In this document: positions 44,456 to 56,547 of the stretch, one piece after another
How the letters are laid out: each line of letters opens with the position of its first letter
How positions within the stretch are numbered: the stretch's first letter is position 1
Program-made: the position numbers and the translations under genes
Notes under the pieces: model-generated
The model's database searches: none
What the model was told of the DNA's origin: nothing
What the model saw: the letters and a program-made list of their open reading frames with translations, nothing else
DNA from: Cryptomeria japonica
Lineage: Eukaryota > Streptophyta > Pinopsida > Cupressales > Cupressaceae
DNA length: 64,000 nt
Reading direction: 5' to 3'
NCBI RefSeq assembly: GCF_030272615.1
Contig: NC_081411.1
Span: 829,058,897 to 829,122,896, forward strand

Positions 44456-45551
44456 GAAGATTGACCGCATTTGAAATCTACCTCGAGAATGATCATTCTT
44501 CTTAAGTGGTATGATAAGAGAGCATGATGGGTTACTGATTCCCATGTGTGGTTATAAATGAACGATGAAGATTGTCTTGTGATCTATTTGAAATTGTAAT
44601 GCTCTATGCAATATGTTTGGATGGTTAGGATTGGACTGCCTGTGTTGTAAACCTAAGATACTTAGGGTTTAGGGTTTATGTTACCGACCTATCTATTGTC
44701 TATAAGGTCGATGATGTTTGTTATTGTAAATTGTTGGCAAATGTTGTCTGTATGTATTCGAGTGAAGAGATACTTGATACTTGCCATACCAGTAAGAGGT
44801 AAACTACAGAGTGTGATTGCAGAGTAGAGGATATGAAAAGGATCTACCTTGGCATGTAGTGTTATTATCAGATCGTAGTTTTTCCTGTTGTCTTCTAATC
44901 ATTTCAATTGATGGAAAATCCCTTTATCGGGTAGCTTTAACATTCTTATTGTAAAACCTGTAACCAGGCGACTCAAGATCATTGAGTTCTTTAAATCCTC
45001 TAGCGAGATAACCTTTAACAGGGTATATAGCCATCCCTTAACTGGGTGATCTCTAGCAAAATCGGTTCCTGGCAGAACCTTATTGTAAAGTTTTTAACTA
45101 GACTGGGCTCCTAACAAGGCGAGCTTCGAAAGAGTTCAAAACAAGCTTGTGGGTATTCATCCCAATCGTGGTTTTTCTCATTTGGGTTTCCATGTGAAAA
45201 ATCTATGTGTCATGTGTTATGCATTTTTCATGTGATGTTTATGAAGTATTTGGTTGAAGGATTATGCATGCAAGGTTAATAGGTTATGATATTTTTAGTA
45301 TACCACATGCATATGTTTATGGGCAAAGTTGATGTTGCATAATTGATCATATTTGAAGTATTCAGACCTATCAGTTTATGGTGTCTGGTGTCTTACTGTG
45401 TTTAACTGGTATTGCCATGGTTAAGTTCAGTAATGGTGATAACCAATTGGTTTTGCTTTAGCAAGATAAGTTGTTAAGAGAGTTTTTATCTATACAAATT
45501 CACTCCCCCCTCTCAGTACTGACTAGGGTATTTGTTCATCATTATTCATCA
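44447..45551 (+). repeat. B LTR2 (5'-truncated)
   Basis: It corresponds to LTR3 from about 50303 to its end, so the first ~320 bases are missing. It ends ATTATTCATCA and is followed by the B2 primer site. Confidence 0.85.
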
Positions 45552-45553
45552 AT

Positions 45554-45565
45554 TAGTATCAGAGG
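45554..45565 (+). promoter_or_regulatory. B2 primer-binding site (mutated)
   Basis: TAGTATCAGAGG stands where TGGTATCAGAGC is expected. Two changes would weaken tRNA priming. Confidence 0.75.
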
Positions 45566-45622
45566 GCCTCCAGGTCCTTGGTGATATAAGCTTAACTGCT
45601 TGAGGTAAAAGATCCTACTGTA

Positions 45623-46573
45623 ATGATGAAGAGGGAAGGTCCCAAGTTCAATAGAGATAACTTTAAGATATGGAAGGATAGAATGAAGATTTACATCAAG
45701 AGTATGAGTACTCAACACTGGAGCTATGTTGAGAATGCATTTGTTACCCCCACTGACACTTTGACTGATGATCAAACGAGAGAAATCCATGAAAATGGGC
45801 AAGTCATGGAAGCCCTTATTAGCAGCCTGTCAGATATTGAGTTTATTGATATTCAAGACAAGGACACACCTAAGGATGTATGGGATTCACTGGAAAACAT
45901 CTATGGTGGTGATGAGCATGTAAAAAAAGCTAAGGAAGAAAGCCTTAGAGGAAAATTTGAGGATATGAGGATGGTTGAAGGTGAAACCATTTAGCAGTAT
46001 GGTATTAGGATTAAGACTATGGTTGGTGATATCAAAAGCATTGGTGGAACTACTGATGATACCACTATTGTTAGTAAAGTCCTTAGATCATTATTACCAA
46101 TCTATGCAATCAGAGTTGCTGCTATCCAGGAACTAAGATCTATTGATAAGACTAAGGTATCCTTAGATTCTATTACTGCAAAATTATCTGCATATGAGTT
46201 GAATAGCTATGATGGTAGTGTTCAGAAGACCGAGTCAACCTTTAAAGAATCTACTGTACCATCCAGAAAAGGAAAAGAAACTAGTACCAGTTATTAATCT
46301 AGACAATGCAGAGATATGGATGATGAAGAGATTCTGATGGAGTTCGAAGCTCTTCTTGCTAAAATACTTCCGAAGGGAACCAAAAAATATAGAGTTAAAC
46401 TTCCAATGAAATGTTTTTCCTACAACAAGATAGGACATATAGCTATTAACTATCCTAATGATGACAATAAGGATAAACCAGAGAGGTTCAAAAAATATAA
46501 AAGTGGAAATAGAAGAAATTGTCTAGTTGTTGTGGATGAAGTTGTCACTGATGAAGAATCAGAAGATGAATAA
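45623..46573 (+). pseudogene. B2 gag
   Basis: ATG 45623 opens MMKREGPKFNRDNFKIW, a SIRE-type copia gag. Conserved gag blocks are MEALISSLSDIEF and VWDSLENIYGG. The zinc knuckle CFSYNKIGHIAINY has lost two cysteines. Stops at 45992 and 46295 interrupt the frame, and TAA 46571 separates it from protease without a frame change. Confidence 0.88.
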
Positions 46574-47014
46574 AATGAAGACATAGTGTTTGTAGTAGTA
46601 AAGGAAGAAGTGTCCGATAGGAAAGCTCTTGTATCTCACATTGACAGTTCCAATGAGTTGATAATTGATAGTGGTTGTTCTCATCACATGACTGGTGACC
46701 AGAGAAAGTTTCTGTCTTTGGAAGAATATGATGGTGGTTTTGTCAGATTTGGCAACGATGCACCATGCTTGGTGAAAGGTAAAGGATCCATCTCACTGAA
46801 TGGTAAAAGCAGTGCAAATGATGTCTACTGGGTAGAAGGTCTTAAGCATAACCTATTGAGTGTTGCTCAACTGAATGACAAATGATTAGTTCTGGAATTC
46901 AAAAGTGGAATTTGTAGTATAATTGGGAAGAGTGGTAAAGTTATTGTGACTGGTAAACAGACTAGAGGTAACCTATTTCGGTTGAATGCCAAGATAAGTC
47001 AGTGTCTAATGGCT
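46574..47014 (+). pseudogene. B2 protease and pre-integrase linker
   Basis: The copia protease active site is LIIDSGCSHHMTGD (DSG intact). YWVEGLKHNLLSVAQL follows, then TGA 46883 and the linker TGKQTRGNLFRL. It is in frame with gag and integrase. Confidence 0.85.
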
Positions 47015-48200
47015 AAGTTTGATGATAGTTGGATATGGCATAGGAGACTCTGTCATATGAACTTTGACAACATTCTTAAAGCCGGAAAGATCAAGGCAAT
47101 AAGAGGATTACTGTTGTTGGACAAACCTGAGAATTCTTTGTGCAGAGAATGTCAACTTGGGAAGATGTCTTCCTCAACTTTTAAAGGTAAGTCTTTTTCA
47201 GCAGAAAATTTACTTGATCTTGTGCATACTGATTTGTGTGGTCCTATGAAAACTAGAAGTATTCAGAGAGATAGGTGTTTTATGATTCTTACTGATGACT
47301 ACTGAAGAATGATGTGGGTCACATTCTTGGAAGACAAGTCTGAAGCATTTGGAAAGTTCAAATCTTTCAGAGAATTATTAGAGAAAGAAAGTGGTAAAAA
47401 GATAAAATGCCTGAGAACTGATCAAGAAGGAGAATTCACTTCTGATGAATTCAATAAGTACTGTGAAGATAATAGTATCAAGAGATAGTTGTCTGCCCCA
47501 AGGACACCACAAAAAAATAGCATCGCAGAAAGAAATAACGGGACTATAGTTGAAGCGGCAAGAACAATGTTGATCCAAGGAAAGGGTGCTCACACTTTTT
47601 GGAGAGAAGCGGTGAGCACTGTAGTCTATACTATGAACTGGGTACTCATCAAGAAAGACAAAGATAAAACCCCTTATGAGTATTGGACCGGGAAAACTCC
47701 CATTGTGAGTTATTTTAAAGTGTTTGGTAGTAAGTGCTATATCAAGAGAGGTGAGCATTTGAGAAAATTTGATGCAAAATGTGATGAAGAAATATTTCTG
47801 GGATATTCCACTAAGAGCAAAGCTCTCAAGTGCTACAAAAATAGAACACAAAATATTGTTGAAAGTATCAATGTCAGGGTTGATGAATCCCCTGAGGAAC
47901 CTGAGGTAACATGCAACAAAGAAGTAGAAGATGAACTGAGTATAGCCTTCTGGGAACTGGTTAAGAAAGAAACTTGTAAAGATCTTAGTGTTCCTATACT
48001 GGTAGAAGCCGCACTAAGAGAAGAAGAGGTTAGTGAAGAAGAAGAAGAAAAGATAGCAGATCAGGCTAGAATCATTCCTAGAAATGTAAAGCTGCACCAT
48101 TGTTCAAAGCAAATCATAGGAGATAAAGATGCAGGGATACTCACTACAAGAAAAGTAAAAGGAAACTCTTGCATGATTTCTGAATTTGAACCCAAGACTT
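47015..48200 (+). pseudogene. B2 integrase
   Basis: The zinc-binding part is WHRRLCHMNF (H and H) and CRECQLGK (C and C). The core acidic residues are D in HTDLCGP, D in LRTDQEGEF and E in NSIAERNNGT. Conserved blocks MLIQGKGAHTFWREA and KTPYEYWTGKTP follow. Stops lie at 47303 and 47486, both in frame. The C-terminal part is an acidic linker up to TAA 48200. Confidence 0.9.
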
Positions 48201-49000
48201 AAAGAGAAGCTCTTACAGATGAAGACTAGATTAAAGCAATGGAAGAGGAGCTAGATCAGATAGAAAAGAATGCAACATGGTCTTTGGTGCCTAGACCGGA
48301 ACATAAAAATGTCATAGGTACCAAATGGGTCTTCAGGAATAAGCTAAATGAAGAAGGCACAGTTGTTAGGAACAAGGCTAGGCTTGTATGTAAGGGATAT
48401 GCTCAGGAGGAAGGACAAGACTATGGAGAAGATTTTGCTCCTGTGGCTAGATTAGAAGGTGTTCAAATGCTACTTGCATTTGCTGCATTTAAGGGATTTA
48501 AGGTCTCTTAGATGGATGTGAAGTCTGCTTTTCTTAATGGAATCCTAGAAGAAGAAGTGTACATAGAGGAACCAGAAGGGTTTTCCTTATCAAAAGATAG
48601 TGACATGGTGTGTAGATTACACAAAGCCTTGTATGGACTAAAACAAGCACCTAGGGCATGGTATGAAAGAATACACTCTCATCTTGTGAAGATTAGATTT
48701 TAGAGAACAAGTGAAGATAGCAACATCTACTTGAAATCAGAAGGTGATCAGATTCTGATTTGTGAAGTGTTTGTGGATAACATAATCTTTGGAGGAGATG
48801 ATAGAATGAGTCATGCATTTGCAAATGAAATGAAGAAAGAGTTTGAGATGTCTTTGATAGGAGAAATAAAATTCTTCATTGGTTTAAAGATTCAACAAAT
48901 GAAAGAGGGTATCTTTATTACCCAGTCCAAGTATGTCAAAGAGGTATTGAAGACTTTTGGCATGGAGTAAAGCAAACCGGTTGGTACACCGATGGTAATT
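48201..49000 (+). pseudogene. B2 reverse transcriptase
   Basis: Copia RT motifs are in order: NATWSLVPRPEHKNVIGTKW, KARLVCKGYAQEEG, MDVKSAFLNG and ALYGLKQAPRAWYE. The catalytic box reads FVDN instead of YVDD, so a catalytic aspartate is lost. Stops at 48227, 48509, 48701 and 48968 replace CTGG or CAG codons where B3 can be compared. There is no frameshift. Confidence 0.9.
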
Positions 49001-49723
49001 GGCTGTAAACTGAATAAAGAAGATGATTTAGTACTGGTGAATGAAAAGGAGTATCGGTCAATGATTGGTAAACTGCACAATGTGGTGCACAACAGACCAA
49101 ATATTGCTCATGCAGTGGGAATAGTAGCTTGTTTTTAGAAATGTCTGAGAGAATCCCACTTGGTAGCTGTGACGAGGATTCTCAGATATCTGAAAGGAAC
49201 AATTGATTATGGATTGTGGTATCCACATAATGGTGACTATAATCTCAAAGTATATACTGATGTTGATTGGGTGGGTAATGTGGATGACCGGAAGATCACA
49301 ACTGGTGGAGCCTTCTTTCTTAGTGGAAGATTAGTATTGTGGACAAGCAAGAAGCAGAGCTGTACTTCTCAATCTATAGCTGAAGAAGAATATGTGGTAG
49401 CATTTATGAACTGCACTCAAACAATTTGGATGAAGCGTGTATTGGAAGGTTTCAAGGTACCTACATCTAAACCGGTGAACATATTTTGTGATAACACAAG
49501 TACAATAAACATTTCCAAGAATCCAGTATTGTGTGCTAGAACTAAGCACATTGAGCTTAAATATCATTTCTCAAGATAGATAGTTCAGAATAAGGAGGTT
49601 GTATTACAACATGTTTCCAGTAAGGAGCAGCTAGCAAATATATTCACTGAGCCCTTATCGAAGACTACATTTGCCTATTTGAGAGGTGAATTAGGGGTTC
49701 TGCCCCTTCATGAAGTCAACTAA
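49001..49723 (+). pseudogene. B2 RNase H
   Basis: RNase H residues: D in VYTDVDWVGN, E in SIAEEEYV and D in IFCDNTSTINIS. TKHIELKYHF and EQLANIFTEPL are the conserved end. Stops lie at 49136 and 49577. It ends at TAA 49721 after LPLHEVN. From 45623 to here the reading frame never shifts. Confidence 0.9.
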
Positions 49724-49983
49724 GGTTGTGTGCTCCACATCATTCAAGTATTAAAGTGACAAATCTTTCAGGATTGATATGTTGAAGGATGCTACTCCTT
49801 AGGGGGAGCAGCATAGTAGATTTTGGAAGCTTATGCCTCCACTTTGGCATTGCTGTCAAAGGGGGAGAAGATATATGATAGATGTATGGGGAGAAGATAT
49901 CTGATAATGCAGATACACTAGTCTATGAGGCTTTCAGTTGTAATGCTACATTGAGTATTGCCATCAATGCCAAAGGGGGAGAT
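49724..49983 (+). other. B2 3' UTR and polypurine tract
   Basis: Four purine tracts: TTAGGGGGAGCAGC (49799), CAAAGGGGGAGAAG (49856), TGGGGAGAAG (49888) and the PPT AAAGGGGGAGAT (49972-49983) directly before LTR3. Confidence 0.8.
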
Positions 49984-51422
49984 TGTTGGATATCATTGGC
50001 ATATGATGAACCGATATGTTGATATGACGATAATGTATGTTTTCACTGATGTCAATAAGTGTAAGTGAATCGGTATGCAAATTGAAGAAGTTGGTGAACC
50101 GGTATGAAGAGGCATGAGGAGATTCAGTGAACCGGTGTTGGGGTTTCACTAAGCATGATTACCGGTTGGTAGTCTCAGCTCTATGGCTGTCGGTTTGGCG
50201 ATCTAGCTTGTGTGATGAACCGATGATACTCTGTGATGAGTTAGCTAATAGATGTGATCGAGGTGCCACATCAGCTTTGTGCATGTGAAGGATTGAGGCA
50301 TAAGAAGATCAACCGCGTTTGAAATCTACCTCAGGAATGATCATTCTTCTTAAGTGGTATGAGAAGAGTGTGTGATGGGTTACTGATTCCCATGTACGGT
50401 GATAAATGAACGATAAAGATTGTCTTGTGATCTGTTTGAAATTGTAATGCTCTATGTAATATGTTTGGATGGTTAGGATTGGACCGCCTGTGTTGTAAAC
50501 CTAAGATACTTAGGGTTTAGGGTTTATGTTACCGACCTATCTATTGTCGATAAGGTCGATGATGTTTGTTATTGTAAAGTTGTTGGCAAATGTTGTGTGT
50601 ATGTATCTGAGTGAAGAGATACTTGATACTTGCCAGACCAGTAAGAGGTAAATTGCAGAGAGCGATTGCAGAGTAGAGGATATGAAAAGGATCTACCTTG
50701 GCATGTAGTGTTGTTATCAGATCGTAGTTTTTCTTGTTGTCTTCTAATCATTTCAATAGATGGAAAATCCTTTTACCAGGTAGCTTTAACGGGCTTATTG
50801 TAAAACCTGTAACTAGGTGACTCAAAATCATTGAGTTCTTTAAATCCTCTAGCGAGGTAACCTTTAATAGGGTTTCAACCTTTAACAGGGTATATAGCCA
50901 TCCCTTAACCGGGTGATCTCTAGCAGGATCAGTTCCTAGCAGAACCTTATTATAAAGTCTTTTACCGGACTAGGCTCTTAATAGGGCAAGCTTCGAAAGA
51001 GTTCAAAACAAGCTTGTGGGTATTCATCCCCACTGTGGTTTTTCCCATTTGGGTTTCCACGTGAAAAATTTGTGTGTTATGTGTTATACATTTTTCATGT
51101 GATGTTTATGAAGTATTTGGTTGAAGGATTATGCATGCAGGGTTAATAGGTTATGGTATTTTTAGTAGACCACATGCATATGTTTATGGGTGAAGTTGAT
51201 GTTGCATAATTGATCGTATTTGAAGTATTCAGACCTATCAGTTTATGGTGTCTAGTGTCTTACTATGTTTAACTGGTATTGCCATGGTTAAGTTCAGTAA
51301 TGGTGATAACCAGTTGGTTTTGCTTTAGCAAGATAAGTTGTTAAGAGAGTTTTTATCTATACTGATTCACCCTCCCCCTCTCAGTACCGGTTGGGGTATC
51401 TGTTGTTCATCATTATTCATCA
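49984..51422 (+). repeat. B LTR3 (shared)
   Basis: 1439 bp, TGTTGGATATCATT to ATTATTCATCA. A PPT lies to its left and a primer-site remnant to its right. Confidence 0.9.
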
Positions 51423-51424
51423 AT

Positions 51425-51433
51425 TGGTATCAG
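51425..51433 (+). promoter_or_regulatory. B3 primer-site remnant
   Basis: TGGTATCAG, then the sequence jumps to the protease end of pol. Leader, gag and most of the protease are deleted. Confidence 0.8.
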
Positions 51434-51447
51434 CATAATCATAATCT

Positions 51448-53291
51448 ACTGGGTGGAAGGCCTTAAGCATAATCTGTTGAGTGTTGCTCAACTGAATGAC
51501 AAAGTACTTATTCTGGAATTCAAAGGTGGAGTCTGTAGAATAATTGGAAAGAGTGGTGAACTTATTGCCACTGGTAAGCAGACCAGAGGAAACCTGTTTC
51601 AGTTGGATGCCAAGATTAGTCAGTGCCTGATGGAAAAATTTGATGATAGTTGGATATGGCATAGGAGACTTTGTCATATGAATTTTGACAATATTGTAAA
51701 GGCTAGTAAGATCAAGGCTGTGAGAGGATTGCTTTTGCCGAACAAATCAGAGAATGCCTTGTGCAGAGAATGCCAACTTGGGAAGATATCTTCCTCAACA
51801 TTCAAAGGTAAGTCTTTTTCCTTGAAGAACTTACTTGATCTAGTGCACACCGATCTGTGTGGTCCAATGAAAACTATAAGCATCTAGGGAGATCGATACT
51901 TCATGATTCTTATCGATGATTGCTCAAGAATGATGTGGGTAACATTCTTGAAAGACAAGTCTGAGGCATTTGGAAAATTCAAAGCCTTTAGAGCTTTAGT
52001 GGAGAAGGAGAGTGACAGAAGGATAAAATGCCTAAGGACAGATCAAGGAGGTGAATTCACTTCTGATGAATTCAATAAGTACTGCAAGGAGAACGAGATT
52101 AAAAGGCAATTGTCTGTTCCAAGGACACCACAACAGAACAAAATAGCATAAAGAAACAACAGGATTATGGTTTAAGTGGCCAGAACTATGTTGATCCAAG
52201 GAAATATTGCTCACATATTTTGGAGGGAAGCGGTGAGCACTACACTCTATACCATGAACCAGGTACTCATTAGGAAAGGTAAAGACAAAACCCCTTATGA
52301 GTACTGGAATGGAAGAACTCCCAATGTGAGTTATTTCAAAGTGTTTGGGAGTAAATGCTATATTAGGAGAGGTGAGCACCTGAGTAAATTTGATGCTAAG
52401 TGTGATGAAGGAATATTTTTGGGATATTCCACTAAAAGCAAAGCTCTCAAGTGCTACAATAGGAGAACTCAAAATATTGTTGAGAATATCAATGTCAGGG
52501 TTGATGAATCCCCTAAGAAGCCTGAGGAAAATGATGGCAAGGAAATGGAAGATGAACCAGGCTTAGCCTTCTAGGAACTGGTTAAGAAAGAAACAAGTGA
52601 CAAACACTGCAAAGACCTCAGTGTTTCTGAACTGGTAGAAGCTTCTGCGGGTGAAGAAGAAGATGAAGCGAAAAAAGAAGAGGAAAAGCAAGTGGAACCA
52701 ACTATGGTGATTCCTAGGTATGTAAGACTGCATCATGATCCGAAGCAGATCATAGGAGACAAAGATGCGGGAATACTTACAAGAAGAAAGGTGAAAGAAA
52801 ATTCTTGCATGATTTCAGAATTTGAGCCTAAGACCACTAGAGAGGCACTTACTGATGAAGACTGGATAAAGGAAATGGAAGAGGAGTTGGACCAGATAGA
52901 GAAGAATGCAACATGGTCCTCAATACCCAAACCAGAATGCAAGAATGTTATAGGTACCAAATGGGTCTTCAGGAATAAGCTAAATGAAGAAGGCACAGTG
53001 GTAAGGAACAAGGCAAGACTTGTGTGCAAGGGATATGCTCAAGAAGAAGGTGAAGAATGTGGAGAAACCTTTCTCCCAGTGGCTAGACTAGAAGGTGTCT
53101 GAATCCTACTTGCATTTGCAGCATTTAAGGGATTTAAGGTATACCAGATGGATGTGAAGTCTGCCTTCTTGAATGAAATCTTGGAGGAAGAAGTGTATAT
53201 TGAGAAACTAGATAGGTTTTCTTTGTCAAAAGATAATGACATGGTGTGCAGATTACACAAGGCCTTGTGTGGATTGAAATAGGGACCAAGG
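51448..53291 (+). pseudogene. B3 pol, first part (protease end, integrase, RT start)
   Basis: It begins YWVEGLKHNLLSVAQL, the same sequence as B2. Integrase zinc finger (WHRRLCHMNF, CRECQLGK) and core (HTDLCGP, LRTDQGGEF) are present; the third acidic residue is replaced by a stop (QNKIA then TAA). RT begins with NATWSSIPKPECKNVIGTKW and reaches ALCGLK. Stops include 51885, 52149, 52173, 52572, 53099 and 53278. It is interrupted after GGACCAAGG by element D and continues at 57678. Confidence 0.88.
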
Positions 53292-54432
53292 TGATGCAGA
53301 GCATCTATCACAAACCATAAAACCTTCATTCAAGGGTAGACTTTAAACTTGAATCAAGAGGCATATAAAAAGATAAAACATTATTCTCAACTTCAAACCA
53401 ATTTCAAAGGTTATATTACATCCCTACAAAACTTCATTCAAGATTTCAGATCATAACATTCACCACAACATGAGAGAACAACTTCTTTATTGCCATGGAA
53501 TACCCTAGTTTAGGGTTTCATCCTTTAAAAACTGTTTTCACCAAAATAATCACAAAATATTCAATTCTTAACTAAATCAAGTAAGACAAAAATAAATGGA
53601 AAGAGGTTTTAGAGACCTTTCCAACAAATATATCCTTTCTTCATTATGATCCCTCATGTGACCACACCAAATGCTGCAACCGGACTGCTACTCCCTTCAC
53701 CAGTCTGCCTTTCACCATGAACTGTAACAAACAGTCATCAATAACTTTTAAAATATTGATTCTAAAAGAATCTCTTTGGTAAGACTTTATATTTATGAGT
53801 TAAAGAAGTTCTCTCCAAATTTTAGCATGATCCAATGGTTAAATCAAACGTTATGAGCATTTTCCCAAAAACGGGTAACCCTTGGCAAGGTTTTGACATT
53901 TTTTGTAAAAACAAACATATCTTGCCAAATACTACACAAAAATGCATAAGAAAGGATTCATCTGAAATATATTTCATTAATCTATCATTAAATAACATCT
54001 ACATCTAAAAATTACACCAATGTGATCCTCCATGGATCCATGACAACCACAAATTCCTTAAAACCTCATGAGAGTTTAAGGGTTTGATGGATAATCTTTT
54101 TCAAATCCCCTCTAAACTGATCTGCTCTCTTGATTTATACCAAACATGATTTTATAAACAATTTCCAACTCCTTAATAACTACTCAAACCACCTCATAAC
54201 TAATGGATTTCATTCTTACACTTTTGTTACACTTTTGTTACACTTTTGGCAATGTTGCAACTTTGCAATTTTTACAATTTTTGCATTTTTGACATAAATG
54301 ACTCTAATCCTTACATATTATGATTCAGTGGAATCAAATAAACTTAATACATTATGAATGACTCAAATAAATTTGCTCATATTGTGACTTTTGACCTCCT
54401 GGTATGCTTGTGGCTTAGGTGCCTCTGCACCA
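53292..54432 (-). repeat. D LTR-a
   Basis: 1141 bp. In element sense it is the terminal 3' LTR, next to target copy CAAGG. Confidence 0.9.
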
Positions 54433-54934
54433 TACTCCCAACCTTGAAAAGTTTCCAAGTTCCTTGGAAACGTGGGTACAATGACCTACAAATTTTTTTG
54501 AGTGAAACTTTCACCTTTGTCTTCATCTTTACCTTTTTATGCTGCAGCTTCTTTCTTAAACAATCTCTTTGTGACTCCTACCAATGGAGTTTGTAGTGGC
54601 TGCCATCCAAGTGTTTTTACCAACCATAAGTTCACCTCTCCATGCTGCATTACCTCACTAACAACCTTTGTGCCTCACCTAGGAGTTCTCCTCTTTGCCT
54701 CTCTCCCTAGTCTTTTGGCAATCAATGGACCATCCCATGACCCTGGACCACCCCTTTGGCCCTTGACAAACCTTCCTTGTCTGCCTTCTTGCAACTAGAT
54801 GGACAAGCACCTTGCAACCAAAAACTCATCAGCAAAAACCAAATAACAAATACTCCATGGCTAGGTCTTGGTGTAGATTGCCTCCTTCAGTGCTCTAATC
54901 ACACACTCAGACTCTTCTAACTCTGATACCAATT
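54433..54934 (-). other. D internal region 1
   Basis: 502 bp, noncoding. A purine tract GGTTGGGAGTA on the minus strand abuts LTR-a, and the primer-site complement is at 54921-54931. A 98-codon plus-strand open frame is not conserved well enough in the second copy to claim. Confidence 0.8.
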
Positions 54935-56053
54935 TGATGTAGAGCATCTATCACAAACCATAAAACCTTCATTCAAGGGTAGAATTTAAACTTGAATCAA
55001 GAGGCATATAAAAAGATAAAACATTCTTCTCAAATCCAAACAAATTTCAAAGGTTATATTACATCCCTACAAACTTCCATTCAATATTTCAGATCATAAC
55101 ATTCACTATAACATGAGAGAACAAATTCTTTATTGCCATGGAATACCCTAGTTCAGGGTTTCATCCTTTAAAAACTGTTTTCACCAAAATAATCATAAAA
55201 TATTCAATTCTTAACCAAATCAAGTAAGACAAAAATAACTGGAAAGAGGATTCAGAGACCTTTCCAAAACATATATCCTTTCTTCATTATGATCTCTCAT
55301 GTGACCACACCAAATGCTGCAACCAAACTGCTATTGCCTTTCACCATGAACTGTAACAAACAGTCATAAATAACTTTTACAATATTTATTCTAAATACAA
55401 TCTCTCTAGTCAGACTTTATATTACTGAGTTAAACAAGTTCTCTCTAAATTTCAGCCTAATCCAACAATTAAATCAAAAGTTATGAGCATTTTCCCCAAA
55501 ACGGGTAACCCTTGGTAGGGTTTTGACAATTTTTGTAAAAACAAACAAATCTTGCCAAATACTACAAAAAAAATGCATAAGAAAGAATTCATCTGAAATA
55601 TATTTCATTAATCTATCATTAATTAACATCTACATCTAAAAATTACACCAATGTGATCCTCCATGGATCCATGACAACCACAAATTCCTTAAAACCTCAT
55701 GAGAGTTTGAGGGTTTGATGGATAATCTTTGTCAAATCCACTCCAAACTGATCTAGCCTCTTGATTTTGATCAAACATGGTTTTATAAACCATTTCCAAC
55801 TCCTTTATAACTACTCTAACCACCTCGTAACCAATGAATTTCATTCTTACACTTTTGTTGCACTTTTGGCAATGTTGCAACTTTGCAATTTTTACAATTT
55901 TTGTATTTTTGACATAAATGACTCTAAACCTTACATATTATGATTCAATGGAATAAAATAACATTAATACATTATGAATGAATCAAATAAAATTTCTCAT
56001 ATTGTGACTTTTGACCTCTTGGTATGCTTGTGTGCTTAGGTGCCTCTGCACCA
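54935..56053 (-). repeat. D LTR-b (middle)
   Basis: 1119 bp, shared between the two internal regions. Confidence 0.9.
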
Positions 56054-56547
56054 TACTCCCAACCTTGAAAAGTTTCCAAGTCCTTTGGAAACATGGGTAC
56101 AATGACCTACAAAATTTTTTGAGTGAAATTTTCACCTTTGTATTCATCTTTACCTCTTTATGCCTCTTTATGCTATGGCTTCCTTCTTAAACAATCTCTT
56201 TGTGACTCCTACCAATGGAGTTTGTGGTGGCTACCATCCAAGTGCTTTTACCAACCATAAGTTCACCTCTCCATGCTACATCACCTCACCAACAAACTTT
56301 GTGCCTCACCTTGGAGTTCTCCTCTTTTCCTCTCTCCCTAGTATTTTGGCAATCAATGGACCATCCCTTTGTCCCTTGACAGACCTTCCTTGTCTACCTT
56401 CTTGCAGCTAGATGGACGAGCACCTTGCAACCAAAAACTCATTAGCAAAAACCAAATAACAAATACTTCATGGCTAGGTCCTGGTGTGGATTACATCCTT
56501 TGGCGCTCTAACCACACACTCAAGATCTTCTAGCTCTGATACCAATT
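56054..56547 (-). other. D internal region 2
   Basis: 494 bp, homologous to region 1, with the primer-site complement GCTCTGATACCA at 56533-56544. Confidence 0.8.

Noticed and set aside
54502-54798. Plus-strand 98-codon ORF in D
   Set aside because: Antisense to the element, and the second internal copy keeps only part of it with changes; no domain.
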